Shown in pieces: positions 9,248 through 17,806 of a DNA stretch of 64,000 bases. Source of the DNA: Kangsaoukella pontilimi (lineage in GTDB: Bacteria; Pseudomonadota; Alphaproteobacteria; Rhodobacterales; Rhodobacteraceae); NCBI RefSeq assembly GCF_009830125.1, contig NZ_WUPT01000001.1, positions 1,240,001 through 1,304,000 on the forward strand, in the 5' to 3' direction. Both the position numbers and the translations under genes were made by a program. The notes beneath the pieces were generated by a model that saw only the letters and a program-made list of their open reading frames with translations, had not been told where the DNA came from and did no database searches. Numbering within the stretch: position 1 is the first letter of the stretch; each line of letters begins with the position of its first letter.

Positions 9248-10432
9248 TCATTGAGCCGCCGCCGGCGGCCGTTTGGGGCCAAGCACCCGGTCGGTGTCCT
9301 GGCCAAGTTCCGGGGCGGCACGCTCGGATTTGAGCGTGGCACCATTGATCCGGATCGGGGCGCGCAGCATGTCCAGCCGCACGGTGCCGTTTCTGAGAAT
9401 CGTCTGTTCGGGGTCGAGCCGCCGGTAAGAATCGCTGGCGCGCAGTTCGGGCCAACTCAGCACTTCCGAGCACCAGATGTCAGCCGGCTGAAGCCTGGCG
9501 AGCCAGTCCGAGGTGCTTCGCGTTTCGATCTGCCGGGCAAGGACCGATTTGATCTCGTCGCGCTTCGTCATCATCGCGGCCGCATCGTCGTAGTACGCGT
9601 CCAGCCCGTCGACCTCCAGAAGCTCGGCCAGCACCTTGAGCGACGGCGTCATCGCCAGGGCGAGCCATCCGTCGGCGGTCTTGTAGACGCCATAGGGCGC
9701 ACCAAGATAGGCATGCGCCCCGTTCACCGCGCTTCGCTCGGGCAGACGGTTGCCGTCGTTCAGATGGGTCGACAGAACCTCGAACTGAAAGTCGATCATC
9801 GCTTCAAGAAGGCTCGTCTGGACCAGCGCGCCCCGCCCGTGAATGCCCCTGCCTGCCAGCGCGGCGACAATGCCCAACGCAAGCGCATTGCCCGCCAGCA
9901 TATCCGCCACGGCCAGCCCCATCGGGGTCGGATCGTCTTCGGCGCTGCCCGTCAGCCACAAGAGACCTGAACGCGCCTGCGCCAGAAGGTCCTGACCGGG
10001 AAGGTCCTTCCACTCGCCTTCTTCTCCATATCCCGAGATCGAGCCGTAGATGATGCGGGGATTGATCTCGCGTACCGCCTCGTAACCGAAGCCCTGCCGC
10101 TCGATCACGCCTGGCCGGAAGTTCTGGATCATCACATCCGCGTCGGCCAGCAGACGCCGGAGCGCCGCGCGGTCGCCTTCGTCCCGCAGATCGGCGGTCA
10201 CGCTTTCCTTGTTGCGGTTGATCGCGTGGAAGAGCGAATTGTCACCGTCTATATCCGTATCCGACAGGTAGAGGTGCCGGCAGAGGTCGCCCACGCCCGG
10301 CCGTTCGACCTTGATCACCCGCGCCCCCAGATCGGCGAGCTTCAGCGCGCAGAGCGGGCCGGACAGGAACTGGCTGAAGTCCACCACGGTCAACCCGTCA
10401 AGCGGGCGCTCGGATTGGGGAAGCACCCTCAT
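9248..10432 (-). CDS. CaiB/BaiF family (class III) CoA-transferase
   Basis: A 394-residue family III CoA-transferase, which moves CoA between carboxylic acids through an Asp-bound anhydride. Visible motifs are PLDGLTVVDFSQFLSGP at the N terminus, LGARVIKVERPGVGD, the adenine-binding QNFRPGVIERQGFGYE, and the catalytic Asp in DLPGQDLLAQARSGL (about residue 160). The ATG at 10432 overlaps the SBP-like gene stop by 4 bases (ATGA). It is unexpected in a sugar-acid operon. Together with the two MaoC hydratase genes it suggests that part of the pathway runs through acyl-CoA thioesters, for example activation of a hydroxy acid. Donor and acceptor are unknown. Confidence 0.88.
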   Translation of the reverse strand: MRVLPQSERPLDGLTVVDFSQFLSGPLCALKLADLGARVIKVERPGVGDLCRHLYLSDTDIDGDNSLFHAINRNKESVTADLRDEGDRAALRRLLADADVMIQNFRPGVIERQGFGYEAVREINPRIIYGSISGYGEEGEWKDLPGQDLLAQARSGLLWLTGSAEDDPTPMGLAVADMLAGNALALGIVAALAGRGIHGRGALVQTSLLEAMIDFQFEVLSTHLNDGNRLPERSAVNGAHAYLGAPYGVYKTADGWLALAMTPSLKVLAELLEVDGLDAYYDDAAAMMTKRDEIKSVLARQIETRSTSDWLARLQPADIWCSEVLSWPELRASDSYRRLDPEQTILRNGTVRLDMLRAPIRINGATLKSERAAPELGQDTDRVLGPKRPPAAAQ

Positions 10433-11568
10433 GCGCGGCTCTCCCGATAGGCGGCGTCGAGACGGTCGAGCGTCTCGGCAGGTGCGGCCTCGCCCCTGAG
10501 GCAGGCGTGCAGGATATCCCCGCCCCGGTCCTGAAAGCCCATGTAGCCGTCGTAGCGCGGTCGAAGCCAAGCGGTCTCGAGCGTCTTGCGGGTGTTGACA
10601 AAGAAGTCGCGGCAGGCCGCGTTGCATCGCGGGTCTTCCCAAGCGGCAGCATGGCCCGGCTGGCCGCCCGCATCGAAGAACAGACCCGACTGGCACTCGG
10701 CCCCCGCGATCCAGAAGGCATAGTCCACCGCAACATCCCGATGCTGGCACTGGCTGGAAACGGCGATTCCAGTGCCGCCCAGCACGGTTCCTTGCGGGCC
10801 GTTCTGCCCGCTACCCGGCGCATCCGCGAAGACCAGCGGAAAGCGGCAATAACCTTCCCGGCTGTAGTTCGTGTAGCCATAGCCGAACGGGCTATATGCG
10901 GGCGCGTCGAGGGTGCGGCCCATCCATTCGTAGACCCCGATCGGGTCGAGCGTCAGGCAGCGCGGGTCGAGTTTCGACGACAGGCTGAGCAGGAGATCGA
11001 GCACCTCCTCGGCCTCATCCCGCGCCATCAGCCGATCCGGCGTCTCGGCCACGGCCATTCCCTGGTTCCGGGCCAGCCCGAAGAAGGTCATGAGCGTGTT
11101 GATCGGAATGAGCGCGCAGGCCACCTGCCCCTTCGCCGCCAACTCGAGCACGCTGTCGAAGCTCTCGGGAGCCGCGTCCATCAGATCGGGGCGGTAGCAG
11201 GCCACGGGCGTCGCGGCGTCGATCGCCAGCGCCCATTGGTGCCCGTCGAACTCGTAGGACGGATGCGACAGCCCCACCGAGCCTGCCGCGAGCGCCGCCA
11301 TCTCCGCCTCTCGCCCGACCGTATCGAGCGCCAGCAGATGCCCGCTATCCGCCACTTCTCCCACATGGGGATGGTCGATCACCATCAGGTCATAATCCGA
11401 AGCCATTTCACCGATGGGCCTGTCCGCGAACGCCTGAAGCGACCGCTTTTCCCAGACGATCTCGACGCCGGGATGCATCTCAGCATAGCGCGCCGAGGTG
11501 GCCAGCATGGGATCGAGACCACGACTGTGGTTCCAGGTCATGCCGCGCAGGACGATCCGCTCAGGCAC
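10429..11568 (-). CDS. Cytosolic solute-binding-protein-like protein without signal peptide
   Basis: About 379 residues with the overall pattern of a type-II periplasmic binding protein: [70 protein letters not shown], and the end [19 protein letters not shown]. No signal peptide, lipobox or membrane segment is present, so it should stay in the cytoplasm. I chose GTG at 11568 because GGAGGGGG lies 7 bases before it; an ATG at 11586 would add six residues. It sits between MaoC and CoA-transferase genes with overlaps of 8 and 4 bases, and so is part of that enzyme module and not of the importer, which has its own secreted binding protein. A truncated homologue lies at 25778. Function unknown; a binding, sensing or enzymatic role on a CoA-pathway intermediate is possible. 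Confidence 0.75.
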   Translation of the reverse strand: MPERIVLRGMTWNHSRGLDPMLATSARYAEMHPGVEIVWEKRSLQAFADRPIGEMASDYDLMVIDHPHVGEVADSGHLLALDTVGREAEMAALAAGSVGLSHPSYEFDGHQWALAIDAATPVACYRPDLMDAAPESFDSVLELAAKGQVACALIPINTLMTFFGLARNQGMAVAETPDRLMARDEAEEVLDLLLSLSSKLDPRCLTLDPIGVYEWMGRTLDAPAYSPFGYGYTNYSREGYCRFPLVFADAPGSGQNGPQGTVLGGTGIAVSSQCQHRDVAVDYAFWIAGAECQSGLFFDAGGQPGHAAAWEDPRCNAACRDFFVNTRKTLETAWLRPRYDGYMGFQDRGGDILHACLRGEAAPAETLDRLDAAYRESRA

Positions 11569-12100
11569 CCTCGGCCCCCTCCGCATTCGCCGGATCGCGG
11601 TAGAGAGCGGTCATCAGATGCTCGCAGTACAGCACCAGTTCCCCCTCGCCCTTGTAGACCGAGTAGCTGACCCGCACCTTGCCCATCTTCTCATTCTTGG
11701 GCTCTTTCGAAAGGTTCTCGCGGATCGTGTAGATCGTGTCACCGATGAAAACCGGCTTGATGAAGCGCAGCCGGTCATAGCCGTAAGAAAACGAGTTCAA
11801 GCAATTCGTCGCCGCCAGGCCAAGCCCGTAAGAAAAGACCATGGCGCCCGCGACAAGGCGCTTGCCAAAGACACCCTCTTCCTGCGCGAAGGCTTCATCG
11901 CTGACGTAGGGATGATGGTCCATGACGAGGCTGTTGAAGAGCATGGCCTCGCCCTCGGAGATCGTCCGCCGGATCGAGCGGATTTTGTCCCCTACCTCAA
12001 AATCTTCGAAATACCAGTTCTCTGCGTTCCAGACGGGAATCTCGCCATGTTCCTCGGGCAGGCCGGGAAGACCCCGCGCATGTACGCCGATTTCCGCCAT
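11561..12100 (-). CDS. MaoC family (R)-specific enoyl-CoA hydratase-like protein
   Basis: A 179-residue hot-dog fold protein of the MaoC dehydratase family. The hydratase motif is seen as [15 protein letters not shown] followed by [20 protein letters not shown], where the Asp and His would activate water across an enoyl-CoA double bond. The C-terminal strand [20 protein letters not shown] is also typical. The start ATG at 12100 follows a GGGGGGAA segment, and the frame is open upstream without coding character. It is the first gene of the leftward operon, divergent from a second MaoC gene. The two share the YGY-RLRF-PV-IGDTI block, so they are paralogues and could form a heterodimer. Confidence 0.83.
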   Translation of the reverse strand: MAEIGVHARGLPGLPEEHGEIPVWNAENWYFEDFEVGDKIRSIRRTISEGEAMLFNSLVMDHHPYVSDEAFAQEEGVFGKRLVAGAMVFSYGLGLAATNCLNSFSYGYDRLRFIKPVFIGDTIYTIRENLSKEPKNEKMGKVRVSYSVYKGEGELVLYCEHLMTALYRDPANAEGAEGA

Positions 12101-12168
12101 GTGTTCCCCCCGTGCTCCCCGCTGCGGGTTGCCCCCGCTTCCAACATCAGGGGTACATTGCATCTTTT

Positions 12169-12195
12169 CATATGTCAAAACTTTTTGTACATATG
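12169..12195. promoter_or_regulatory. CATATG inverted repeat in the divergent MaoC-MaoC promoter region
   Basis: Inverted repeat CATATGT (12169-12175) and ACATATG (12189-12195) centred at 12182, inside the only AT-rich stretch of the 128-base region between the two divergent operons. Position and symmetry fit an operator controlling both directions. The IclR regulator at 13739 is the nearest candidate to bind it. This is pattern evidence only. Confidence 0.5.
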
Positions 12196-12215
12196 GAAAC
12201 AACCAATGCGACGCG

Positions 12216-12222
12216 AGGGAGG
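12216..12222 (+). promoter_or_regulatory. Strong Shine-Dalgarno site selecting a TTG start
   Basis: AGGGAGG lies 6 bases before the TTG at 12229. Upstream ATG codons in the same frame (12172, 12193) have no such site and overlap the CATATG repeat, so the TTG is the likely start of the second MaoC gene. Confidence 0.7.
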
Positions 12223-12228
12223 AAGCGC

Positions 12229-12681
12229 TTGGAAAAAGAACAGTTTTTCGAGGACTACGAGACCGGCACCGTTCGCCGCACATTCGGCCGAACGATCACA
12301 GAGACGGATTTCGTCGTTCATGCCGGGCATACCGGCGATTTCTTCCCCCATCACATGGATGCCGAGTGGTGTGCCACCCAGCCCTTCGGTCAGCGCATCG
12401 CCCACGGCACGATGACCTTCGCGATCGGGGTCGGCCTGACGGCGACCCAGATCAACCCGCGCGCTTTCACCTACGGCTACGAGCGGCTGCGCTTTCCGAA
12501 CCCCGTCCATATCGGGGACACGATCCACACAGAGATCACGATTGGCGAGACCGCGCTTGACCCCAAGCGCAAGGGCTATGGCAAGGTGGTCGAGATCACC
12601 GAGACGAAGAAGCAGGACGGCAAGACGGTTATGTATTGCGAGCACATCCTGCTGGTCGAGACGAAGGAGGACCACGCATGA
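12229..12681 (+). CDS. MaoC family hydratase (second paralogue, TTG start)
   Basis: 150 residues from the TTG at 12229, beginning [19 protein letters not shown]. The MaoC core [19 protein letters not shown] followed by [19 protein letters not shown] contains the Asp/His pair of the hydratase site. [21 protein letters not shown] matches the divergent paralogue. It overlaps the downstream oxidoreductase gene by 4 bases (ATGA). Together with the CoA-transferase it argues for a CoA-thioester branch in this locus. Substrate unknown. Confidence 0.83.
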   Translation: MEKEQFFEDYETGTVRRTFGRTITETDFVVHAGHTGDFFPHHMDAEWCATQPFGQRIAHGTMTFAIGVGLTATQINPRAFTYGYERLRFPNPVHIGDTIHTEITIGETALDPKRKGYGKVVEITETKKQDGKTVMYCEHILLVETKEDHA

Positions 12682-13742
12682 TAGAGGACCTGCCCCAAAG
12701 CTGGCCCGCCCCGTCCAGCCCGAAACCCATCGTCATCATCGGTGCCGGCGGTATCGTGCGGGACGCCCACCTGCCCGCCTATGCCAAGGCAGGCCTGATC
12801 GTGGGCGGCGTCACGGATGTCGACGCCGACCGCACGGCGGCTCTGAAGGCGGATTACGACATTCCGGAAAGCTGGCCCTCGGTCGCCGAGGCCGCCGCCG
12901 CCTGCGGCGCGGATGTGGTCTATGACATCGCCGTACCGCCACACGCGATAACCAATATCCTTCCCGACCTGCCCGACGGCGCGGCGGTCCTGATCCAGAA
13001 GCCCATGGGCAGCGACCTGGCCGAGGCACGCAAGGTGCGGCAACTCTGCCGGGACAAGGGCCTGAAGGCGGCGGTCAACTTCCAGCTCCGATTCTCGCCC
13101 ATGATGATGGCAGCGCGGCAGGCCATCGAGACGGGTCTGATCGGCGACCTCCTGGAGATCGAAGTCCATCTCAACATCTTTACGCCCTGGACCCTGTTCC
13201 CCTTCCTGATCCCGATGGATCGGGTGGAGATCGCCGTCCACTCGATCCACTACCTCGACACCATCCGGGCGCTTGCCGGCAATCCCAAGGGCGTTTTCGC
13301 CCGCTCGATGGGTGACCCGCGGGCGGCGGATTTCAAGCAGACCCGCACCAGCGTTATTCTGGATTACGGGGATCGGCTGCGCGGGCTCATGTCGATCAAC
13401 CACAACCACCAGTGCGGGCGCAAATTCCAGTCGGCATGGTTCCGGATCGAGGGCACCGAGGGCACCATGATGGTCAAGCTTGGCGTCTGCTTCGACTACC
13501 CCAACGGCGAGGCGGACGAGCTCTGGTACTGCCGGAACGGCGGCGAATGGGAACAGGTGCCGCTCGAAGGCTCGTGGTTCATCGAAAGTTTCATGGGCAC
13601 GATGCGGAACGTCCAGCGCTTCGACGCTGGCGAGGACGACCGGCTCTTCGCGGGCGTCGAGGACGCATTTCAGACCATGGCGCTGGTCGAAGCCTGTTTC
13701 GATGCGATGAAGACGCCGTCGGTTCCTCTCGATCTGGACTAG
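12678..13742 (+). CDS. Gfo/Idh/MocA family oxidoreductase
   Basis: A 354-residue NAD(P)-dependent oxidoreductase. The Rossmann motif [21 protein letters not shown] lies at residues about 16-36 (family pattern G-G-I/G), and [12 protein letters not shown] is the EKP-type block, with Gln in place of Glu before the Lys. The C-terminal alpha/beta domain includes [15 protein letters not shown]. It is coupled to the MaoC gene by an ATGA overlap, and its stop overlaps the convergent IclR gene by 4 bases. It probably oxidises a hydroxyl of a sugar or cyclitol-like substrate. Role in the pathway unknown. Confidence 0.85.
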   Translation: MIEDLPQSWPAPSSPKPIVIIGAGGIVRDAHLPAYAKAGLIVGGVTDVDADRTAALKADYDIPESWPSVAEAAAACGADVVYDIAVPPHAITNILPDLPDGAAVLIQKPMGSDLAEARKVRQLCRDKGLKAAVNFQLRFSPMMMAARQAIETGLIGDLLEIEVHLNIFTPWTLFPFLIPMDRVEIAVHSIHYLDTIRALAGNPKGVFARSMGDPRAADFKQTRTSVILDYGDRLRGLMSINHNHQCGRKFQSAWFRIEGTEGTMMVKLGVCFDYPNGEADELWYCRNGGEWEQVPLEGSWFIESFMGTMRNVQRFDAGEDDRLFAGVEDAFQTMALVEACFDAMKTPSVPLDLD

Positions 13743-14515
13743 CCGTCCTCACCGCCGTTCCAGCCGAGGCTGCGGCTGATATTCGCCGCGGCCTCGATGA
13801 CCGCCACCTTGCACGCCTCGAAGCCGATCTGATCGTTGACCCGTTCGATATGAGGAACTGTCAGTGCGGCAATCGCCTCACCCGAATGGTCGATCACCGG
13901 CGCGGCGATATTGACGACGCCCCGGATCACGAAACTGTCCCGGATCTCCGAACCCGACGCCCGGATTCCGGCCAGTTCCTCGCGGATTTGCGCCTTGGTC
14001 ATGCCCTTGGGCAGCGGCTCTTCCGCGAGCAGCCGCTCGACCGTTTCCTCATCCCGGAACGCAATGATCACACGGCCGGACGAGGCCTGCCAGGTGTCGA
14101 TCCGCGCCCCCAGACGTACGGACATGATGTTGTTGCCGGGCGCATCGATCTGGCCGACGACCAGAACGCCGCCGTCGCCCAGAATGGCCAGATGCGCTGA
14201 TTGGTTGATTTTGCGCGTTAGCTCCCGCATCAGCGGCTCGGCCACGGCGGTCAGGCGACCGATGGTCGGAATGCGGTGCGCGATCTCGAAAATGAAGGTC
14301 GTCAGCGCATAGCGATCCGAAAGCGGGTCCTGGGCCACATAGCCCCGCGCCTGCAGCACCATCAGCATCCGGAAGATCTCGCCCACGGACCGCCCGAGAG
14401 CACGGGCGATTTCCGACTGGTTCAGGCCAACCTCCTGCCTGGACAGAAGCTCAATGATATCAAGCCCCTTTTCCAGCGCGGGCGCGGTGTAGCTTGGCGA
14501 TTTGGTCTTGGGCAT
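13739..14515 (-). CDS. IclR family transcriptional regulator
   Basis: A 258-residue IclR-type regulator. The winged helix-turn-helix is at residues about 9-70 (ALEKGLDIIELLSRQEVGLN, SEIARALGRSVGEIFRMLMVL), followed by the effector-binding domain with SRPIG-like and dimer segments (LTRKINQSAHLAILGDGGVL). IclR proteins commonly control aromatic, sugar-acid and glyoxylate catabolism and bind palindromes at divergent promoters. It is therefore the natural candidate regulator for the catabolic genes at 1-13742, possibly at the CATATG repeat. That link is inference. Confidence 0.9.
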   Translation of the reverse strand: MPKTKSPSYTAPALEKGLDIIELLSRQEVGLNQSEIARALGRSVGEIFRMLMVLQARGYVAQDPLSDRYALTTFIFEIAHRIPTIGRLTAVAEPLMRELTRKINQSAHLAILGDGGVLVVGQIDAPGNNIMSVRLGARIDTWQASSGRVIIAFRDEETVERLLAEEPLPKGMTKAQIREELAGIRASGSEIRDSFVIRGVVNIAAPVIDHSGEAIAALTVPHIERVNDQIGFEACKVAVIEAAANISRSLGWNGGEDG

Positions 14516-14636
14516 CGCTGGCCGGTTCCTTCGTGTCGTCTCGGTGGGTCAGGTGCCGGACGCTCCGCCCCTCGTCTGTTGATAAGCCAAGCCGCTGGCC
14601 CGGTCCATTCCACAGATTTCGCGGAGGCAGATGCTG

Positions 14637-15329
14637 TCAGTGCACCCCCCTCACCTCGAATTCCGGAGCCCCGTTCCAGACCAGCGCCCAGCTTGCGCCA
14701 GGCCGGACGTTCTGAATGATGCCCGGATCGAAGGCGACGAAGCAGCGCCCGCCCGCGCGGCGGACAGAGGGATAGATCAGCCCGCGGTGCCCCTCGCCCC
14801 GAAGTTCGGCGGCAAGGCGCTGCCCCGCCGGATAGCCGCGTGCCGGGTCGGAATGGAGAGCGGGATGCGCCGCGCCATGAAGGTCCGGGAAATCCCCGAT
14901 GAAATCCGCCAGAAGTTCGACATAGCGCGCTTCGTCCTCGTAACGGCCGACGAAGCCCAGCTCACGCGTCCGGTGAAAGCCGACCTCCTCGGCGCTGGTC
15001 AGAACATCCCACGCGGCGTACCAAGCGCCCCGCTCGCCCCCGTTGAAGCGATTGCCGGAAGGGCGCGTATAGGTGAAGGCCGCGTTGATATGGCTTTGAC
15101 CGTAGAGCCTCAGATCATGGGACCGCCGCGCAAAGGCCAGTTCGCGCCGGTCGAGGGCCGGCGTGCCCTCTTTCTCGGCAATCAGGCGCGCGCTCGTCTC
15201 GCCCTCGATCTCGGCCAGGATCGCGGCCTCTTCATCCGTATCCACAAGACCGCGCAGCACCGGCGGCTTGTGGTGGGTTTCCGAGATCAGCCGGACGAGG
15301 CCCCTGTCATTGATAGAGGTGATCCTCAC
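14637..15329 (-). CDS. RES domain toxin of a type II toxin-antitoxin pair
   Basis: A 230-residue RES-family protein. RES toxins characterised so far degrade or modify NAD+. Landmarks are TYTRPSGNRFNGGERGAWYAA, which includes the conserved Arg and the Glu of the active site (residues about 86-106), TSAEEVGFHRTREL, and GLIYPSVRRAGGRCFVAFDP with the conserved Ser (about residue 190). The gene overlaps the antitoxin stop by 4 bases, the standard coupled order antitoxin then toxin. It is inserted between the sugar-acid locus and the amino-sugar operon. Confidence 0.85.
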   Translation of the reverse strand: MRITSINDRGLVRLISETHHKPPVLRGLVDTDEEAAILAEIEGETSARLIAEKEGTPALDRRELAFARRSHDLRLYGQSHINAAFTYTRPSGNRFNGGERGAWYAAWDVLTSAEEVGFHRTRELGFVGRYEDEARYVELLADFIGDFPDLHGAAHPALHSDPARGYPAGQRLAAELRGEGHRGLIYPSVRRAGGRCFVAFDPGIIQNVRPGASWALVWNGAPEFEVRGVH

Positions 15330-15715
15330 ACGCCGCCCCGAAGCGCGTCGACATAGCCGCGCACCCGCAGGATCTTCGGCAATCCACCCGCGACCATCGC
15401 ATCCACCGGACGCGCCCCGTCGAATTCCGGGCCGAGATTCGGCAGCTTGACCCAGTCCCGCGAGAGCGGCGCGTTGAAGTAGAGTTCCAGCGATTTGTAG
15501 AGCCCGATCAGCGCCGAAAGGCGCAGCATCTGGTCCCGCGTCAGATCCCCCGCATAACCGGGTTTTTTCGCGCGCTTCCAGGTGGAGGCCGACATATCCG
15601 CAAGCGTCGCAGCCTCGGCCAGCGTCAGTGACCAGTCATCAGCAATGCGCGCAAAAGCCTTTAGCGCAACGGCCTGAGCGTCGGGTGCGGGACGGCCGAG
15701 AACGGCACTTTCCAT
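15326..15715 (-). CDS. Xre/MbcA/ParS-type antitoxin (DUF2384)
   Basis: 129 residues from ATG 15715, which is preceded by GAAGAGGAG; an in-frame ATG at 15751 lies inside the operator and has no ribosome site. The N-terminal helix-turn-helix (SLTLAEAATLADMSASTWKR, residues about 32-51) binds DNA. The C-terminal DUF2384 part (DQMLRLSALIGLYKSLELYF, LGPEFDGARPVDAMVAGG) docks onto the RES toxin. The family represses its own promoter in complex with the toxin, consistent with the repeated site just upstream. Confidence 0.85.
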   Translation of the reverse strand: MESAVLGRPAPDAQAVALKAFARIADDWSLTLAEAATLADMSASTWKRAKKPGYAGDLTRDQMLRLSALIGLYKSLELYFNAPLSRDWVKLPNLGPEFDGARPVDAMVAGGLPKILRVRGYVDALRGGV

Positions 15716-15744
15716 ATTGCTCTCCTCTTCAGGAGAACCATTTA

Positions 15745-15779
15745 GGTCCATATGATCTATTTTTCAAGTCCATATGGAC
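15745..15779. promoter_or_regulatory. Tandem TCCATATG operator of the RES-Xre pair
   Basis: Two copies of the element GTCCATATG, GGTCCATATG at 15745-15754 and AGTCCATATG at 15767-15776, spaced 22 bases (two helical turns). The second is part of the perfect 12-base palindrome GTCCATATGGAC (15768-15779). The region is AT-rich and sits between the ABC ATPase gene stop and the antitoxin start, where autorepression would act. Confidence 0.6.
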
Positions 15780-15785
15780 CGAATA

Positions 15786-16778
15786 TCAAAGTCGTGCCCC
15801 GGCGCTGTCGAAGTGATAGGCGGCCTCGGGCTTGAAGCCGAAACGCAACTCCTGCCCCGGCTCGATCGCATGCTGACCGAAGAGCCGCGCGGTGATCTGT
15901 TGATCGCGCACCTCTCCGACGACATTGGTATCCCCGCCCAGCTTCTCGACATGGCTTACACGGACCGCAAGCGGCCCATCGCCTGCGATGAACAGGTCCT
16001 CGGGCCGCACGCCCAGGGTGCGGCTGTCCCCTTCATGGACAATGCCCGCCGGCAGGAAGTTCATCGAAGGCGAACCAAGGAACCCGGCCACGAACTGATT
16101 GGCAGGGTTGTTGTACAACTCCATGGGGCTGCCGATCTGTTCGACCCGGCCATCGCGCAGAACGACTATCTTGTCGGCCAGCGTCATCGCCTCGGTCTGG
16201 TCGTGGGTGACATAGACCATCGTCGCGCCCAATTGCCGGTGAAGAGCGGCAATCTCAAGCCGTGTGTTCATACGAAGCGCCGCGTCGAGGTTGGAAAGCG
16301 GCTCGTCGAACAGGAACAGCTTCGGCTCGCGCACGATGGCGCGCCCGATTGCGACCCGCTGGCGCTGACCGCCCGACAATTCGGACGGGAACCGGTCCAG
16401 ATAGGCCTCGAGGTTCAGCATTTTCGACGCCTTCTGGACGCGCTCCTCGATCACCGCCTTGGACTGCCCCTCCTGCTTCAGCGCCAGCGTCATGTTTCCG
16501 CGCACGTTCAGATGCGGGTAAAGCGCGTAGGACTGGAAGACCATCGCGATGCCGCGCTTCGATGGCGGGGTCATGTTGACCACCTCACCACCAATTCGCA
16601 CCTCGCCGGATGTCGCGTCTTCGAGACCCGCGATGACCCTGAGAAGCGTGGACTTGCCGCAGCCCGACGGGCCGACGAAGACAACGAATTCGCCCTCTTC
16701 GACCTCCATGTTGATGTCCTTTAGGACATGGACCTCGCCAAAGGATTTGTTCACGTCTTTCAATGTCAGTGCAGTCAT
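15786..16778 (-). CDS. ABC transporter ATP-binding protein, UgpC/MsmX type
   Basis: A 330-residue carbohydrate-importer ATPase. Walker A GPSGCGKSTLLRVIAGLE, Q-loop FQSYALYPHLNVRG, signature LSGGQRQRVAIGRAIV, Walker B FLFDEPLSNLDAA and switch VTHDQTEAM are intact. The C-terminal TOBE region is shorter than in the ATPase at 4935. It is the last gene of the leftward operon murQ-SBP-permease-permease-oxidoreductase-ATPase and overlaps the oxidoreductase gene by 4 bases. Confidence 0.92.
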   Translation of the reverse strand: MTALTLKDVNKSFGEVHVLKDINMEVEEGEFVVFVGPSGCGKSTLLRVIAGLEDATSGEVRIGGEVVNMTPPSKRGIAMVFQSYALYPHLNVRGNMTLALKQEGQSKAVIEERVQKASKMLNLEAYLDRFPSELSGGQRQRVAIGRAIVREPKLFLFDEPLSNLDAALRMNTRLEIAALHRQLGATMVYVTHDQTEAMTLADKIVVLRDGRVEQIGSPMELYNNPANQFVAGFLGSPSMNFLPAGIVHEGDSRTLGVRPEDLFIAGDGPLAVRVSHVEKLGGDTNVVGEVRDQQITARLFGQHAIEPGQELRFGFKPEAAYHFDSAGARL

Positions 16779-17806
16779 CTTGCGGTCTCCTCAAGCGAAA
16801 CGGGCTGGCCGGTGCGGATGCTTTCATCCGCGGCCAGACAAATGGCGAGCGACTGGACGGCGTCGCTCATGTGGCGGGTGAGGTCGGTATCCTCGGCGAT
16901 GGCACGCAGAACGAACGCCTGCTCGGCGTCGCAAAGCTGCTGGTGGCCGGGCTCGTCCGGCATCTCGACGGTGCGGTCGCCATCCGGAGTGTGTACGAGG
17001 ATGCCGCCGACTTTGGTATGTCCGTCGATATCCGCCGAAGCGCCCTTGTTGCCTTCGGTAATGGACACGGCTCCGTTCGGGCTGACGATATCCTTCACGA
17101 AGAAAGCGGTTTCCGACATCATCGGGCCCCACCCCGCCTCGTACCAGCCGACCGAGCCATCCGCGAAGATCACCTGAAACTGGCCGTAGTTGTACATGTC
17201 GGGCGCGATCTCATCCGACAGGCGCAGGCCCATGCCGTGCACACGCACCGGCAGCGCATCGGTGATCTGGCACATGACATCCACGTAATGCACCCCGCAA
17301 TCGACGATGGGGCTGGTGGTCTGCATCAGCGCCTTGTGGGTTTCCCATTCCTCGCCCGACGATTGCTGGTTGAGGTTCAGCCGGAAGACATAAGGTCCGC
17401 CAAGGGTGCGGGCTTCCTCGATCAGGGTCATCCAGGACGGATGGTGGCGCAGGATGTACCCCACAACCAGCTTGCGGTTCGTGCGCTTCGCCGTCTCGAC
17501 GACGCGCTTCGCGTCCGCGACGGTCGTCGCAAGCGGCTTTTCGACGAAGACATGGGCACCAGCCTCCATCGCGGCGCAAGCATAATCGGCATGACTGTCG
17601 GAATAGGTCGCGATCACAACGAGATCGGGTGCAGTCTTCATCCCCTCTTCGAAAGTCGTGAAGCGGGGATAGCTCTGCAGCGCGTCCGGCAGGTCAACGG
17701 GCGAGCGGTTGACGAGGCCGACGATCTCGGCATCCGGGTGCGCGTGGTGCGCCAGAGCGTGGGACAGGCCCATATTGCCGAGGCCGGCGATCAGAACGCG
17801 AGTCAT
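16775..17806 (-). CDS. Gfo/Idh/MocA family oxidoreductase in the amino-sugar uptake operon
   Basis: A 343-residue NAD(P)-dependent oxidoreductase: Rossmann motif VLIAGLGNMGLSHALAHHA (residues 3-21), VIATYSDSHADYA, and the conserved EKPLATTVADA with the Lys near residue 94, then VGYILRHHPSW and DCGVHYVDVMCQI in the substrate domain. It overlaps the permease and ATPase genes by 4 bases each. Standard MurNAc/GlcNAc catabolism has no step that needs such an enzyme, so it may process a modified amino sugar or a sugar acid linked to one. Substrate unknown. Confidence 0.85.
   Translation of the reverse strand: MTRVLIAGLGNMGLSHALAHHAHPDAEIVGLVNRSPVDLPDALQSYPRFTTFEEGMKTAPDLVVIATYSDSHADYACAAMEAGAHVFVEKPLATTVADAKRVVETAKRTNRKLVVGYILRHHPSWMTLIEEARTLGGPYVFRLNLNQQSSGEEWETHKALMQTTSPIVDCGVHYVDVMCQITDALPVRVHGMGLRLSDEIAPDMYNYGQFQVIFADGSVGWYEAGWGPMMSETAFFVKDIVSPNGAVSITEGNKGASADIDGHTKVGGILVHTPDGDRTVEMPDEPGHQQLCDAEQAFVLRAIAEDTDLTRHMSDAVQSLAICLAADESIRTGQPVSLEETAR

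Noticed and set aside
12169-15776. Common regulator for the CATATG pairs at 12169 and 15749
   Set aside because: Both loci have two CATATG cores about 21-22 bases apart, but the flanking bases differ (TTTCATATGTC versus GGTCCATATGATC) and one site belongs to a toxin-antitoxin promoter. The similarity is probably chance.
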